A stretch of 64,000 bases of DNA from NCBI RefSeq assembly GCF_000515215.1, contig NZ_KI911557.1, positions 4,087,741-4,151,740 of the forward strand, written 5' to 3'. Source of the stretch: Methylomonas sp. 11b (lineage in GTDB: Bacteria > Pseudomonadota > Gammaproteobacteria > Methylococcales > Methylomonadaceae). Every line of letters starts with the position of its first letter. Position 1 is the first letter of the stretch. Both the position numbers and the translations under genes were made by a program. Under the pieces are notes generated by a model, which was not told the DNA's origin, ran no database searches, and saw only the letters and a program-made list of their open reading frames with translations. Below are positions 1 through 10,438 of this stretch, piece by piece.

Positions 1-306
1 GAAGCAGTACGGATCGTAGTGTTGGTGGTCATAGCCGTCCTTATCCGTCCAAAATAATGGGTAATGTTCGGCGATGGCTTCGCTACCCGGATGGTATTCG
101 AAAAAATCGGTGTCGGGAATACGAGAGAATTCAGGGCCTTGGGGACTGTTGATTCGCACGGTTTCCGCATAGGGCAAATACACTCTGATGACATTATCGC
201 GGCCTTGGCCATGACGGCCTAGCACTGAGAAAGGATCGTGATGCTTTGCTTCGGTGAGTTTTATTAGTTCTGAATCAAGCGTGTTGGTTTTGCTTGGCTT
301 GTTCAT
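1..306 (-). CDS. glgB: 1,4-alpha-glucan branching enzyme GlgB, N-terminal part
   Basis: Only the first 102 codons are inside the window; the gene continues past the left edge. My translation from the ATG at 306 gives an N-terminal segment with HDPFSVLGRH near residue 23 and a DPYCF stretch at the edge, as expected for the N-terminal carbohydrate-binding module of GlgB. The enzyme makes alpha-1,6 branches in glycogen. A GAGG stretch lies about 9 bases before the ATG. It is divergent from glgC across about 215 bp, so both probably share that promoter region. The assignment rests on this N-terminal module and on the glycogen neighbours; the catalytic domain is not visible. Confidence 0.85.
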   Translation of the reverse strand, partial: MNKPSKTNTLDSELIKLTEAKHHDPFSVLGRHGQGRDNVIRVYLPYAETVRINSPQGPEFSRIPDTDFFEYHPGSEAIAEHYPLFWTDKDGYDHQHYDPYCF

Positions 307-521
307 TTTGCAATGCCTCAGTTATAGTTAGTTATCGGTTGGCAGGAATAGCAATTTTGGTAATGACCGACTTTTCAGCATCAAATCGCTTGAGTTTTTA
401 CTTTTCCGTGAAGAGTAACGATAATGGCTCTACGCGGCAAGTGGCAGGTAGAGAAATCTGTTAAATGTCGGTTGCAGTCGGTTTTGGGCGGTACAGCTTA
501 TTTAATTGAAAGAGGATACAC

Positions 522-1802
522 ATGTCAGTCGTCGATACACATCAAACGGAGAGACGGGTCAATGATTTAACCCGCAACACCATTGCGTTAATTCTGGCTG
601 GTGGACGCGGATCGCGGCTAAAGGATATGACCGACTGGCGGGCCAAGCCGGCGGTGCCGTTTGGTGGTAAATTCCGTATCATCGACTTCCCATTATCCAA
701 TTGTATCAACTCCGACATTCGCAAGATCGGTATCCTTACCCAGTATAAGGCTGATTCGCTAATTCGCCACATTCAACAAGGCTGGGGTTTTTTGCGAGGC
801 GAGTTTGGTGAATACGTGGACTTGATGCCTGCGCAACAACGGCATGACGAACATTCCTGGTATCAAGGTACCGCCGATGCGATTTACCAAAATATCGACA
901 TCCTGCGGGCCCGTAATCCGGAGTTTGTATTGGTATTGGCGGGCGATCACATTTACAAGATGGATTATTCGGTGATGCTGGCCGATCACGTCGCCAACAA
1001 GGCCGATCTGACGATAGGCTGCATTGAGGTATCCCTGGAAGACGCGAAAGCGTTTGGTGTGATGCACGTCGATGAAAATCGCCGGGTCAAGGCTTTTGTG
1101 GAAAAGCCCGAAAACCCTCCCGTCATGCCCGGCCGCGAAAACACCGCGCTGGCGTCCATGGGTATTTATATTTTCAATGCCGGTTTCTTGTTTGAACAAC
1201 TGATCAAGGATGCCGATACCAAAGGTTCCAGCCGCGATTTCGGTAAAGACATCATTCCGTCGGTGATCGAAAAATATCGGGTCAATGCTTATCCGTTCCT
1301 GGATTTACAAAGCGGCCAGCAAAGTTACTGGCGCGATGTGGGAACCATTGATGCCTACTGGGCGGCCAATATGGAATTGGTCGGTGTTAAGCCTGATATG
1401 AATCTGTACGACAACACCTGGCCGATCTGGACCTATCAAGCGCAAACGCCACCGGCCAAATTTGTGTTTGACGATGACGATAGACGGGGCCAGGCGATCG
1501 ATTCCATGGTCTCCGGCGGTTGCGTGATTTCCGGCGCCACTGTGCGCCACTCCCTGCTGTTTTCCATGGTGCGGGTCAACTCATATAGCTCGGTGCAGGA
1601 TTCGGTGGTATTGCCCGAGGTGAATATCGGCCGACACTGTCGGATTACCAAAGCCATCATCGAAAAAGGTTGTCAGATACCGGAAGGCACAGTGATTGGC
1701 GAGGATCGAGCCGAAGACGAAAAGCGTTTTCATGTCAGCGAGGGCGGCGTGGTGTTGGTGACCTCCGATATGCTCGGACAAAGACGGAATTATGTCCGAT
1801 AA
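522..1802 (+). CDS. glgC: Glucose-1-phosphate adenylyltransferase (ADP-glucose pyrophosphorylase)
   Basis: Makes ADP-glucose from glucose-1-phosphate and ATP, the committed step of bacterial glycogen synthesis in the cytosol. The 426-residue product is close to the usual length of about 430. It has the N-terminal nucleotide-binding signature LAGGRGSRL (about 25-33) and the KPAVPFGGK segment, followed by [11 protein letters not shown]. The C-terminal third looks like the left-handed beta-helix domain. An AAGAGGA ribosome site lies about 6 bases before the ATG. The last 11 bp overlap the next gene, which points to one transcript glgC-GH57-malQ. Family members are usually allosterically controlled; the effector cannot be read from the sequence. 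Confidence 0.95.
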   Translation: MSVVDTHQTERRVNDLTRNTIALILAGGRGSRLKDMTDWRAKPAVPFGGKFRIIDFPLSNCINSDIRKIGILTQYKADSLIRHIQQGWGFLRGEFGEYVDLMPAQQRHDEHSWYQGTADAIYQNIDILRARNPEFVLVLAGDHIYKMDYSVMLADHVANKADLTIGCIEVSLEDAKAFGVMHVDENRRVKAFVEKPENPPVMPGRENTALASMGIYIFNAGFLFEQLIKDADTKGSSRDFGKDIIPSVIEKYRVNAYPFLDLQSGQQSYWRDVGTIDAYWAANMELVGVKPDMNLYDNTWPIWTYQAQTPPAKFVFDDDDRRGQAIDSMVSGGCVISGATVRHSLLFSMVRVNSYSSVQDSVVLPEVNIGRHCRITKAIIEKGCQIPEGTVIGEDRAEDEKRFHVSEGGVVLVTSDMLGQRRNYVR

Positions 1803-3483
1803 AAAGCTTAAGCTGGTGCTGTGCTGGCACATGCACCAGCCTGAGTACCGCGACATGCAGAGCGGCGAATTCAAGCTGCCATGGACCTACCTGCATGTGA
1901 TCAAGGACTATGTGGACATGGTCGCACACCTGGAAGCCGTGCCGGGTGCCAAAGCGGTAGTGAATTTTGCGCCTATCCTGCTGGAGCAGATCGAAGATTA
2001 TTCCAACCAAGTCAGCGGATATTTACACGATAGAATTGCCATCAAGGACCCCCTGCTGGCAGCATTGGTCGAGCCTTCGGTGTCCGCGGATCCGGAGAAG
2101 CGCTTAAAGTTGTTGCGCGATTGCCGGAAAGCCAATCGCGAACGGCAGATCGAACGCTATCCGGCTTTTCGTAAATTAACCGATATGGCCGACTGGATTG
2201 AAGGGCATCAGGATTCTGTCAATTATCTAAACGCCCAATTTATTTCCGATATTTTGGTTTGGTATCACCTGGTCTGGATGGGCGAGACTGTCAAGCTCAA
2301 TGATAAGCGGGTGAAACGCTTAATCGAAAAAGGCTGTGGTTTTAGTCTGCATGATAGGATCGAGATTGTCGAAATTATCGGCGATCTGCTATCGAAAGTT
2401 ATCTACCGTTACAAAGCTTTGGCCAGAAAAGGCCGCATCGAACTGTCTGTGACGCCTTATGCGCATCCGATCATGCCGTTGATGCTTGAGATAGACAGTG
2501 CGCGCGAGGCAATGCCCGGCGTAATCTTGCCGGGTATTAGTCATTACCCCGGCGGTGAAGAGCGGGTGCGTTGGCATTTGCAAAAAGGTTTGGCGACTTT
2601 TCGGCATTTTTTCGGTTTCGAACCGCAAGGTTGCTGGCCGTCCGAGGGCAGTATCAGTCAGCGGACTCTGCAAGTGTTAGCTGATTTTGGTTTCAAATGG
2701 GCCGCCAGTGGCGGTAATGTCTTGCATAACAGCATACGCGCCAGCGCGGTCGGCGAAGCGGTTGCTGTGCATCGACCCTTCAAGTTGGGTTCCGCAGAGA
2801 TAGCCTGCTTTTTTCGTGACGACGGATTGTCGGATTTAATCGGATTTGAATATTCAAAATGGCATGCCGATGATGCGGTGGCAGATCTGATTCATCACTT
2901 GGAAAATATCGCCGATTATGAGCCCCAGACGCCCTTGGTTTCGATAATCATGGATGGTGAAAATGCTTGGGAATATTTTCCGGATAACGGGTATCATTTT
3001 CTTAGTGCACTGTATAAGCGGCTCAGCGAACACCCGCGTATCGAATTAACCACTTTTTCGGACTATCTGGATAGCGCTGCTCCCCAATGCGGATCCCTGC
3101 CGAAATTGGTGGCCGGTAGTTGGGTGTATGGTACGTTTTCGACCTGGATTGGCGATGCCGATAAGAACTGCGGCTGGGATATGTTGGCCGATGTCAAAAT
3201 CGCTTTCGACAAAGCGGTCGCCAACGGTAAACTCTCCGAGCAACAGCTAGCTGTCGCACAGGTGCAATTGGGCGTCTGCGAGGGATCGGATTGGTTTTGG
3301 TGGTTCGGTGATTATAATCCGGGCGAAGCGGTCAGCGATTTTGAAAAACAGTACCGGCTTAATTTGAGCAATCTCTATCGTTTGCTGGGTGAAGAACCTC
3401 CGCCGTATCTGGCCTTATCGTTTACGCAAGGCAGCGGCAGCCCGGCGATGGGTGGCGCAATGCGGCGCGGTATTCAAATATAA
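1792..3483 (+). CDS. Glycoside hydrolase family 57 protein (alpha-amylase or glucan-modifying type)
   Basis: A 563-residue GH57 enzyme acting on alpha-glucans. The conserved region HMHQP is at residues 13-17. The segment CWPSEGS contains Glu285, the likely catalytic nucleophile, and MDGENAWE (388-394) fits the acid/base region. There is no signal peptide, so it should work in the cytosol. Its start lies inside glgC, so the two are probably translationally coupled, and malQ follows after 18 bp. This context suggests work on glycogen or malto-oligosaccharides. GH57 includes amylases, glucanotransferases and branching enzymes, and I cannot choose among them from sequence alone; a conventional GlgB next door makes a second branching enzyme less likely. 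Confidence 0.85.
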   Translation: MSDKKLKLVLCWHMHQPEYRDMQSGEFKLPWTYLHVIKDYVDMVAHLEAVPGAKAVVNFAPILLEQIEDYSNQVSGYLHDRIAIKDPLLAALVEPSVSADPEKRLKLLRDCRKANRERQIERYPAFRKLTDMADWIEGHQDSVNYLNAQFISDILVWYHLVWMGETVKLNDKRVKRLIEKGCGFSLHDRIEIVEIIGDLLSKVIYRYKALARKGRIELSVTPYAHPIMPLMLEIDSAREAMPGVILPGISHYPGGEERVRWHLQKGLATFRHFFGFEPQGCWPSEGSISQRTLQVLADFGFKWAASGGNVLHNSIRASAVGEAVAVHRPFKLGSAEIACFFRDDGLSDLIGFEYSKWHADDAVADLIHHLENIADYEPQTPLVSIIMDGENAWEYFPDNGYHFLSALYKRLSEHPRIELTTFSDYLDSAAPQCGSLPKLVAGSWVYGTFSTWIGDADKNCGWDMLADVKIAFDKAVANGKLSEQQLAVAQVQLGVCEGSDWFWWFGDYNPGEAVSDFEKQYRLNLSNLYRLLGEEPPPYLALSFTQGSGSPAMGGAMRRGIQI

Positions 3484-3501
3484 TAAAACGGAACAAACAA
3501 C

Positions 3502-4974
3502 ATGGGTGCTCTCTTGGATAAACGCCGCGCAGGTGTTTTGCTACACATAACATCGCTCCCGGGCCGTGGAGAGTGTGGCGATTTGGGTAAGGAAGCCTTC
3601 AATTTTGTTAATTTTCTGCATGATATAGGCGCCACTGTCTGGCAGACCTTGCCGCTGGGCATGACGCATGGCGACGGTTCACCTTATCAGTGCTTATCGG
3701 CACATGCCGGCAATCCTGCCTTGATTAGCATTCAATGGCTAGCCGACAAGGGTTGGCTGCAAACCACAGACCGTTGCGGCGATTGCCACACCAATGCGGA
3801 ATACACCAAAAGCTGTTTGGTAACGAAAGCGTTCTATGGTTTTCAAAGCTTGGCTGATGCCGAGCAGCAGCACGATTTTAAACAGTTCTGCGTGGAAAAA
3901 GCCGATTGGCTGGACGACTTTGCCTTGTTTATCGCCTTACGTAATGTGTTTGGACATAAAAGCTGGAACCAATGGCCGGACGCGCTGAAGCAACGCGAGC
4001 CGAACGCGCTTAATGAATCGAAGCAGTTACTGAAGGCTGTGATCGAAACGATCAAATTCGAGCAGTATGTGTTTTTCCGGCAATGGCACGAGTTGAAAGA
4101 TTACGCGGCCAAGCATGGCGTGTTGATGTTTGGCGACATTCCGATCTTTGTGTCGTACGACAGTGCCGACGTTTGGGCGAACCGGGCGGTATTTAAACTT
4201 AACGATTTGGGCGAAATGGATACGGTGGCCGGCGTGCCGCCGGACTATTTCTCTGAGAACGGTCAGCGTTGGGGTAACCCGCACTATGACTGGAAATATT
4301 TGCAGAAAACCGGTTTTAAATGGTGGCTGGATAGAATCAAATCCCAGTACGAAATGTTCGATATTTTGCGAATCGATCATTTTCGCGGTTTAGAGGCTGC
4401 ATGGGAAATTCCGGCCAGCGAGCATACCGCAATCAACGGGCGTTGGGTTAAAGCGCCGGGTGCTGAGTTGCTGGCGGCTATTCAGGAGCAATTTGCCTCT
4501 CTGTCCTTGGTGGCAGAGGATCTAGGCATTATTACCGAAGAAGTAGAAGCTTTGCGCGACGACTTCGATTTGCCGGGGATGAAGATTTTGCAGTTTGCTT
4601 TCGGTGACGACAGCCGCAATCCCTATTTGCCGTGCAATTACCAGAAAAATAGCGTGGTCTATACCGGTACCCACGATAACGATACCACGCTGGGCTGGTT
4701 CGAAGGGCTTAATGACGGCGAGAAACAGCGCATATACGATTATCTCGGCTGGTCCAGTCTGCCTATGCCCAGTGCCTTGATTCATGCCGCGTTCGGGTCG
4801 GTTGCCAATCTGGCGGTGATTCCGATGCAGGATATTCTGAAGTTGGGATCGCCCGATAGGATGAACACGCCAGGCACAACCGAAGGAAATTGGCGCTGGC
4901 GGTTCGATTGGTCGCAGTTAACCGATGATAAAGCCGGACATTTTGCGCATCTGGTGAGATTGTTTGGACGCTAA
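3502..4974 (+). CDS. malQ: 4-alpha-glucanotransferase (amylomaltase), short form
   Basis: Disproportionates malto-oligosaccharides by moving glucan segments (GH77). At 490 residues it is the short amylomaltase form, lacking the long N-terminal extension of the roughly 690-residue E. coli protein. The catalytic aspartate sits in ILRIDHFRGLEAAW, and the conserved segments VAEDLGIIT and TGTHDNDTT are present. It is the last gene of the glgC-GH57-malQ run, and its stop lies 15 bp from the convergent stop of xoxJ with no obvious hairpin between. Its likely role is recycling short glucans released from glycogen. Confidence 0.93.
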   Translation: MGALLDKRRAGVLLHITSLPGRGECGDLGKEAFNFVNFLHDIGATVWQTLPLGMTHGDGSPYQCLSAHAGNPALISIQWLADKGWLQTTDRCGDCHTNAEYTKSCLVTKAFYGFQSLADAEQQHDFKQFCVEKADWLDDFALFIALRNVFGHKSWNQWPDALKQREPNALNESKQLLKAVIETIKFEQYVFFRQWHELKDYAAKHGVLMFGDIPIFVSYDSADVWANRAVFKLNDLGEMDTVAGVPPDYFSENGQRWGNPHYDWKYLQKTGFKWWLDRIKSQYEMFDILRIDHFRGLEAAWEIPASEHTAINGRWVKAPGAELLAAIQEQFASLSLVAEDLGIITEEVEALRDDFDLPGMKILQFAFGDDSRNPYLPCNYQKNSVVYTGTHDNDTTLGWFEGLNDGEKQRIYDYLGWSSLPMPSALIHAAFGSVANLAVIPMQDILKLGSPDRMNTPGTTEGNWRWRFDWSQLTDDKAGHFAHLVRLFGR

Positions 4975-4989
4975 CCCTTAAATGGCATT

Positions 4990-5847
4990 TCAATCGTCGT
5001 CTTTTTTGCCGGTGTCTGCGGGGATCGGCAATACAGCGATGTCGTAACCTGCGATGATGGCTTGGATTTTATCCAGGTTTTTGTCGATCAATTCATTTAG
5101 TTGTTGCTTGCGTTTGTTGTCGCCTTGACGCAAGCCCACGGCTATTGAAAAATCAAACTTCAGGCCGGGTGAAGATTGCATAGGTATCGCAATATAACTG
5201 CCTTTGGGGGCTTGTGATTGCACATATCCCGCCATAGGTCCCCAAAGTATCACCATATCTATTTTTTTGGCGCGTAAGTCTTTTTCGATTTGCATGGCGG
5301 TGTTGTGTTCGCTGTCTCCGGTCATGCTTTGGTAGGGAATTCCTTGCTCCAGCAAGCCGCTTTTTTGCAGCCATTCGGTACCTGGGCCGCGGTCGAACAT
5401 CGCTATTTTCAGTTTTTCCTGTCTGTCCAATGGGAGATTGGCTAGTTGTGCACTGTCTTTAATATCGTCCCAGCCACGGCCTTTGGCAATCAGCAGTACA
5501 TATGTCGAGTGGAAGTAGGGTTTGCTGGTATCGGTAAGATCGTAGCCGGCCGGCACGCCCATCACTACGTCGCATTTAAAACCTTCGCCGTTATCGTTCT
5601 CGGCTTTCAATGTGTTGCGGATAAAGCCGATTCTTTCCGGTAGCCAAGTGTATTCCAGTTCCTGTCCTAACTGTTCGGCAAATAGGGCGGCAATTTTGTT
5701 TTCGTAGCCGGTTTGTTCTTTGGTCGAATAGGGCGGGTTTAACGGGTCGGCGCAAACCCGGAATTTATCTTGGGCGTTCACGGAAATAGTGGCTAACGCC
5801 AAGGTCGCCGTCATGAACAGTCTTGCGGCGGTTGAGAACATTTTCAT
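4990..5847 (-). CDS. xoxJ: XoxJ-like periplasmic solute-binding protein linked to methanol dehydrogenase
   Basis: A 285-residue exported protein with an N-terminal signal peptide (about residues 1-25, ending VNA-QDK). It has the fold signature of extracellular solute-binding proteins family 3 (KFRVCADPLNPPYS, then CDVVMGVPAGYD). Proteins of this group are found beside methanol dehydrogenase genes (MoxJ/XoxJ) and are thought to help activate or assemble the quinoprotein; XoxJ binds XoxF in other methylotrophs. A good AAGGAAA ribosome site precedes the ATG. It follows xoxF on the same strand, but a strong hairpin sits between, so it is probably made at a lower level or from readthrough. No xoxG cytochrome gene adjoins it. 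Confidence 0.88.
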   Translation of the reverse strand: MKMFSTAARLFMTATLALATISVNAQDKFRVCADPLNPPYSTKEQTGYENKIAALFAEQLGQELEYTWLPERIGFIRNTLKAENDNGEGFKCDVVMGVPAGYDLTDTSKPYFHSTYVLLIAKGRGWDDIKDSAQLANLPLDRQEKLKIAMFDRGPGTEWLQKSGLLEQGIPYQSMTGDSEHNTAMQIEKDLRAKKIDMVILWGPMAGYVQSQAPKGSYIAIPMQSSPGLKFDFSIAVGLRQGDNKRKQQLNELIDKNLDKIQAIIAGYDIAVLPIPADTGKKDDD

Positions 5848-5882
5848 CGCAGTTTCCTTTTAGCTGGGGTCTATACGTAAAA

Positions 5883-5912
5883 AAGCCTTGGCCGATTACT
5901 CGGCCAAGGCTT
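5883..5912 (-). terminator. Rho-independent terminator downstream of xoxF
   Basis: A perfect 13-bp inverted repeat (5883-5895 with 5900-5912) around a 4-nt loop. On the minus strand the stem runs directly into six T residues. It lies 28 bp after the xoxF stop and before xoxJ. It should end most xoxF transcripts and lower xoxJ expression relative to xoxF. Confidence 0.85.
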
Positions 5913-5940
5913 GCTTTACTGAAATCTAATGACTTAGATC

Positions 5941-7794
5941 TTAGTTAGGCAGAGCGAACACAGTCAGTGTACCACCCAATTTGGTGTAAGAGCTCAAGCT
6001 TCTGTAAGCACCTACCGCGCCCAAACCTTCTGAGCTAGATGCAGATGTACCGTCGTCGATACCGGCAGCGATACCGATACCAGCCCAGCCACCAATACCA
6101 GACAGAACGCCTACGTATTGTTTGCCTTCAAATTCCCAGGTATTGACGTTACCGATGATGCCTGATGGGGTTTTGAATTTGTACAATTCTTTACCGGTTT
6201 TAGCATCAACTGCTTTCAGGTAGCCTTCCAGGGTGCCGTAGAATACGACGCCGCCAGCTGTAGCAACCGAACCTGACCATACAGAGAATTGTTCTTTGTT
6301 AGACCAAGCGATTTTGCCGGTTTTAGCATCATACGCAGTGAACTGACCCAGGTTGGTGGTGCCGTCTTTTTTACCTGTCAGCACATCGGCACCGGCAGGC
6401 ATCATAGACAGCGTGGCACCTACATAAGGTTGGCCAGCAGTGTATGAAACTTCAAACGGTTCGTACTCCATGCACAAGTGGTTGCCTGAAATATAGAACA
6501 GGCCGGTTTGTGGAGAGTAAGAAACAGGTTGTTGGTTTTTAGAACCCAACGCCGCAGGGCAGGTGCCTACAGTGTTAACGTCTTCACCGTTGTGCTCTGT
6601 AGAAAACTCAGGTACTACTTCAGGACGGCCTGATTTCAGGTCAACATGAGATGCCCAGTTGACGGATTTGTCGAATTTTTCAGCAACCAACAGTTCGCCG
6701 GTTTCACGATCCAGGGTATAACCGAAGCCGTTACGGTCGAAATGCACGATGGTTTTATGCATTTTGCCTTTCACTTCTTGGTCAACCAGAACGGTTTCGT
6801 TGATACCGTCATAGTCCCATTCGTCGTGTGGAGTCATTTGGTAAACCCATTTAACTTCACCGGTGTCGGCGTCACGTGCCCACAAAGACATAGACCATTT
6901 GTTGTCGCCTGGACGTTGTACAGGGTTCCAGGTCGATGGGTTGCCTGAGCCGTAGTAAACCAAGTTCAGTTTAGGATCGTAAGAATACCAACCCCAGGTA
7001 GTGCCGCCGCCGATTTTCCATTGGTCGCCTTTCCAGGTGCTAGTGCCGGAGTCAGCGCCAACAGGTGTGACTTTGCCATTTTCCCAAGTGGTGGATTTAC
7101 CTGGTTTCAACAGGGTGTCTTTATCAGGACCCATGCTGTAGCCTTTCCATTCCAGTTGACCGGTACGGATGTTGTAAGCAGCCAAAAAGCCGCGAACACC
7201 AAACTCACCGCCGGAAATACCGGTAATGACTTTGTCTTTAACAACCAATGGTGCGTTGGTGTTGGTCATACCCAGTTTTGGGTCGCCGTTTTGTACGCTC
7301 CATACGCGTTTACCGGTTTTTGCATCCAATGCAGTCAGAACGGTGTCTGATTGTTGCAGGAAGATTTTGCCGTCGCCATAAGCCAAACCACGGTTAACGG
7401 TATCGCAGCACATCACAGGGATGGTTACGTCAGCGTCCATGGTCGGGGTGAATTCCCAGATGACTGCTTTAGTTTTTTGATCTATCGCGTAAACGGTGTT
7501 TGGGAACGGAGTGTGGATGAACATAACGCCGTTAACAACCAAAGGGCCGCCTTCATGACCACGCAAAACACCTGTAGAAAAAGACCAGGCTGGTTGCAGG
7601 TTTTTAACGTTTTGAGCGTTGATTTGCGACAGCTTGCTGTAACGTGTGCCGGCGTAGTCGCCGCCCCATGTAGCCCAGTTAGCTGGGTCTTGTGTCAGTT
7701 TTTCAACATCGCTGTTAGCGGTAGAGACAGTTGGTGCAGCAAGTAAAGTAGCTACAGTCGAAGCAAGCAGCCAGTTTTTTACAGGCTTCTTCAT
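5941..7794 (-). CDS. xoxF: Lanthanide-dependent methanol dehydrogenase XoxF
   Basis: Periplasmic PQQ-containing quinoprotein that oxidises methanol. The start at 7794 is chosen because an AGGAGG site (7801-7806) sits 6 bases upstream and a signal peptide follows ([12 protein letters not shown], cleavage near residue 26). The product is 617 residues, typical for the family. The vicinal disulfide of PQQ dehydrogenases is Cys129-Cys130. The sequence HDEWDYDG (323-330) has Asp327 and Asp329; the second Asp is the extra ligand that marks the lanthanide-binding XoxF type, where calcium-dependent MxaF has Ala. Typical propeller repeats (DAKTGK) recur. No small subunit gene or cytochrome cL gene is nearby. 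A terminator separates it from xoxJ. Confidence 0.97.
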   Translation of the reverse strand: MKKPVKNWLLASTVATLLAAPTVSTANSDVEKLTQDPANWATWGGDYAGTRYSKLSQINAQNVKNLQPAWSFSTGVLRGHEGGPLVVNGVMFIHTPFPNTVYAIDQKTKAVIWEFTPTMDADVTIPVMCCDTVNRGLAYGDGKIFLQQSDTVLTALDAKTGKRVWSVQNGDPKLGMTNTNAPLVVKDKVITGISGGEFGVRGFLAAYNIRTGQLEWKGYSMGPDKDTLLKPGKSTTWENGKVTPVGADSGTSTWKGDQWKIGGGTTWGWYSYDPKLNLVYYGSGNPSTWNPVQRPGDNKWSMSLWARDADTGEVKWVYQMTPHDEWDYDGINETVLVDQEVKGKMHKTIVHFDRNGFGYTLDRETGELLVAEKFDKSVNWASHVDLKSGRPEVVPEFSTEHNGEDVNTVGTCPAALGSKNQQPVSYSPQTGLFYISGNHLCMEYEPFEVSYTAGQPYVGATLSMMPAGADVLTGKKDGTTNLGQFTAYDAKTGKIAWSNKEQFSVWSGSVATAGGVVFYGTLEGYLKAVDAKTGKELYKFKTPSGIIGNVNTWEFEGKQYVGVLSGIGGWAGIGIAAGIDDGTSASSSEGLGAVGAYRSLSSYTKLGGTLTVFALPN

Positions 7795-8050
7795 ATGTTT
7801 CCTCCTGGTAATCTGTTGATGAGACAGAGTACGGTTTTGTGTTGTTAAGACTAATATTAGTTTTAAAGCTCTGTTTGGATGACTGCCCTTTAGGGCTTGT
7901 TCGGCTATAACCGAGCGCAGAGGGAGAGCCACACCAGACGCGTAAATTGAAGGATTTTTTCCTAAAAGTCAACCGGAAAAACTCTCCAGGGATGGCGGGG
8001 AAACAATAATCTCAAGTCTTATAATGCCTTAGGATTTCTCGGCGATTCGG
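7795..8050 (-). promoter_or_regulatory. xoxF upstream region and leader
   Basis: 256 bp between msrA and xoxF, holding the xoxF promoter and a long leader. It has the AGGAGG site at 7801-7806, a palindrome CTAATATTAG (7851-7860) and a GC-rich palindrome GCCCTTTAGGGC (7886-7897) that could fold in the leader. A minus-strand TTGACT (7972-7967) could be a -35 box, but no convincing -10 follows at the right distance. xoxF genes in methanotrophs are usually controlled by lanthanides; I cannot identify the site from sequence alone. Confidence 0.35.
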
Positions 8051-8683
8051 CTATCCGGAAAAACAGACACCCAGGCCGCCCAAGCCGCAGTAACCGGACG
8101 GGTTTTTAGCCAGATACTGTTGATGATCTTCCTCGGCATAATAAAAAGTCGGGGCATTGCGGATTTCGGTGGTTATTGCTGGAAAGCCGGCGGCCGTTAA
8201 TTTTGCTTGGTATTGTTGTTGGCTTGCCAAGGCTGCTTGATATTGGTCGTCCTGGCAGTAAATAACTGACCGGTATTGGGTGCCGACATCGTTGCCTTGG
8301 CGCATGCCTTGCGTTGGATTGTGCGATTCCCAAAATATTGTCAGTAAATCTTCATAAGTAATGACGGCTGGATCGAACACCACCAACACCACTTCGGCGT
8401 GGCCGGTCATGCCGGTGCAAATTTCCTGATAAGTCGGGTTGGGCGTAAAGCCGCCAGCATAGCCCACTGCGGTTGTGAATACGCCGTCTTGTTGCCAGAA
8501 TTTACGCTCGGCGCCCCAGAAACAACCCATGCCGAACACGGCTTGTCGTAGATGCTCTGGAAATGGCGGATGGATAGGGTGTCCGTTGACAGCGTGAAAT
8601 TGGCCGCTGTCTATGGCTTGCTGACGTCCCGGTAAGGCTTGGTCGGCGCTGGGCATTGCGGTTTTTTTGAATAGAAAAGACAT
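8051..8683 (-). CDS. msrA: Peptide-methionine (S)-S-oxide reductase MsrA
   Basis: Repairs oxidised methionine in proteins (S-sulfoxide form). The active-site motif GCFWGAER carries the catalytic Cys; the segments [18 protein letters not shown] and [14 protein letters not shown] are hallmark MsrA motifs, and the C-terminal [11 protein letters not shown] holds resolving cysteines. The start at 8683 (MSFLFKK) is preferred over one 54 bases upstream because it matches the usual N-terminus of the long MsrA form and avoids a poorly conserved extension. About 210 residues. It lies back to back with hslO, another oxidative-stress gene, and the two share about 75 bp of promoter DNA. Confidence 0.94.
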   Translation of the reverse strand: MSFLFKKTAMPSADQALPGRQQAIDSGQFHAVNGHPIHPPFPEHLRQAVFGMGCFWGAERKFWQQDGVFTTAVGYAGGFTPNPTYQEICTGMTGHAEVVLVVFDPAVITYEDLLTIFWESHNPTQGMRQGNDVGTQYRSVIYCQDDQYQAALASQQQYQAKLTAAGFPAITTEIRNAPTFYYAEEDHQQYLAKNPSGYCGLGGLGVCFSG

Positions 8684-8758
8684 AAGTGCATCCCGAGGTC
8701 GAATGATGGGGGTGTGCGGATTATAATCTCCGCTCAATTAAGAGGATTCCACTAAATC

Positions 8759-9640
8759 ATGAAACAACAAGATTGCTTACGCCGCTTTATTTTCGAAGAA
8801 CACGGGGTGCGCGGCGAATGGGTGCGGCTGGAACAAAGTTGGCAGCAAGCTAAACAATATCAGCATTTAGTCAACGATGCTGTCGATGCGCAAATGGGAC
8901 AGGCCTTGGCTGCGGTGGTGTTATTGTCGGCAACCATCAAGTTTAAAGGCGCGATGATCATGCAGATTCAAGGCGGCGGTGATTTAAAAGCCCTGGTGGC
9001 ACAATCCAGCAATGAGCGGCAAATCAGAGGCTTGGTGCGCAGCGAGGCCCATGTAACCGGTGCGAATTTGCGGGACATGATAGGTGAGGGCGGCAGGCTG
9101 GTGTTGACGGTGGAATCCGAGAATGCCGAACCGTACCAAGGCATCGTCGGTGTTGAAGCTGAAACGCTGGCGGATGTGTTGAGAACTTATTTCACCCAAT
9201 CCGAGCAGCTCGATACCCGTTTGTGGCTGTTTGCGAATAAAACCCATGCGGCTGGGCTGTTCATCCAGGAATTACCGAGTAGCAATCAGGATAAAGCCGA
9301 CTGGGAACGGATTGAAATATTGGCTAATACCGTTACTGCCGACGAACTGTTAAGTCTGGATTGCGAGGATTTGTTACACCGTTTATTTCATCAAGAAAAG
9401 GTCAGAATTTACGAGCCGGAGCCGGTGGAATTTAAATGTAATTGTTCCCGGCAAAAAATCGGCGGCACTTTAGCTGCATTAGGGCGGTCAGAGTTGGAAG
9501 CAATTTTGCGGGAACGCGACGACATAGAAGTCGATTGCCAATTTTGCGGAGCGCAATACCACTTTGACAAGGTTGATGTGGAGAACCTGCTGACCAATCC
9601 GGCAGCCGAGACCGATACTAACTCGCCTACCCGGCACTGA
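8759..9640 (+). CDS. hslO: Redox-regulated molecular chaperone Hsp33
   Basis: Cytosolic holdase chaperone switched on by oxidation. The 293-residue length is standard. The C-terminal zinc switch is intact: Cys227-x-Cys229 and Cys260-x-x-Cys263. The N-terminal domain has the expected LLSATIKFKGAM and QIRGLVRSEA segments. It is followed 7 bp later by a lipoprotein gene on the same strand, and it is divergent from msrA, so both genes flank a shared control region for oxidative damage repair. Confidence 0.96.
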   Translation: MKQQDCLRRFIFEEHGVRGEWVRLEQSWQQAKQYQHLVNDAVDAQMGQALAAVVLLSATIKFKGAMIMQIQGGGDLKALVAQSSNERQIRGLVRSEAHVTGANLRDMIGEGGRLVLTVESENAEPYQGIVGVEAETLADVLRTYFTQSEQLDTRLWLFANKTHAAGLFIQELPSSNQDKADWERIEILANTVTADELLSLDCEDLLHRLFHQEKVRIYEPEPVEFKCNCSRQKIGGTLAALGRSELEAILRERDDIEVDCQFCGAQYHFDKVDVENLLTNPAAETDTNSPTRH

Positions 9641-9647
9641 GGGGGCT

Positions 9648-10421
9648 ATGAATAAAATTAACCGCTTTTTTCGCCTGTTCCTGGCTTTTGTATTACTGAG
9701 TACCTTGACTGGCTGCTTGCACTGGCTGCACGCCTACCAGACTTACCTACAAATGGATGAGTTTGATCGTTATTTTGCGGTGACATCTAAAGATGATTTC
9801 ACCGTGCATTTCAAACAACCCAAACTGCTCAGCGAAGATTTTGTTTCACTGGCCAAGCTGCATGCCAGCACTGAGGAACATACCGGAGACGGCAAACGCT
9901 GGCGTTATTGGTTTCGTAAGATCGACAAAGACAGCAAGTTGATTGCACCGGAGATTAGCTTTTACCTGGATCTAGCTTTTAACAAGGAAGATAAAATCAC
10001 CGACTGGACCTTCTCCAACCTGTTTTTACAAATCGCCCCGCCGGAGTTTCTGGAGGCTTCGTTTCGCTCGCTGGGTGGTGCGGAAATTAATGAAGAGAAA
10101 AAACAGCTGAGAGCCAAAGCCGATCAAATGGAAAAAATCGCCGCGCTGTTACCGAAAAAAGCCACGGTGATCAAACAATTGGGCGAACCGCTGGAAATCA
10201 CCGATGAAGAAAAACAGGAAGTGTATCTTTACCATTTTCGGCTGGATGCCAAGGATATAGAAGAAGGTTACGAGGACAGGGCTTTGAGCGAAGTCAGGTT
10301 GATGTTCGATAAAACCACCTCCGAATTGATCAAAATGTCTGGCCGCTTTGCCGGCTTAAAAATATCGATCAATTACAGGAATTTCCAAGAAGAAGACGAT
10401 AAAAAAGTGGCGGGCATGTGA
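9648..10421 (+). CDS. Putative outer-membrane lipoprotein of unknown function
   Basis: A 257-residue protein with a lipoprotein signal peptide: a basic start, a hydrophobic stretch and the lipobox LTGC with Cys at about residue 23. The residue after Cys is Leu, not Asp, which fits outer-membrane sorting. The rest is charged and soluble, with mixed helix and strand, and I recognise no domain. It starts 7 bp after hslO and is probably cotranscribed with it. No function is proposed beyond an envelope-anchored protein. Confidence 0.75.
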   Translation: MNKINRFFRLFLAFVLLSTLTGCLHWLHAYQTYLQMDEFDRYFAVTSKDDFTVHFKQPKLLSEDFVSLAKLHASTEEHTGDGKRWRYWFRKIDKDSKLIAPEISFYLDLAFNKEDKITDWTFSNLFLQIAPPEFLEASFRSLGGAEINEEKKQLRAKADQMEKIAALLPKKATVIKQLGEPLEITDEEKQEVYLYHFRLDAKDIEEGYEDRALSEVRLMFDKTTSELIKMSGRFAGLKISINYRNFQEEDDKKVAGM

Positions 10422-10438
10422 GCTAGAACGGCAGGCAT

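Noticed and set aside
4027..4380. Long open frames opposite malQ, ydbH and other genes
   Set aside because: They lie fully within confident genes on the other strand and show no ribosome site or family motif.
7795..7972. Small gene or N-terminal extension upstream of xoxF
   Set aside because: The AGGAGG site and signal peptide fix the start at 7794; the extension is poorly protein-like.
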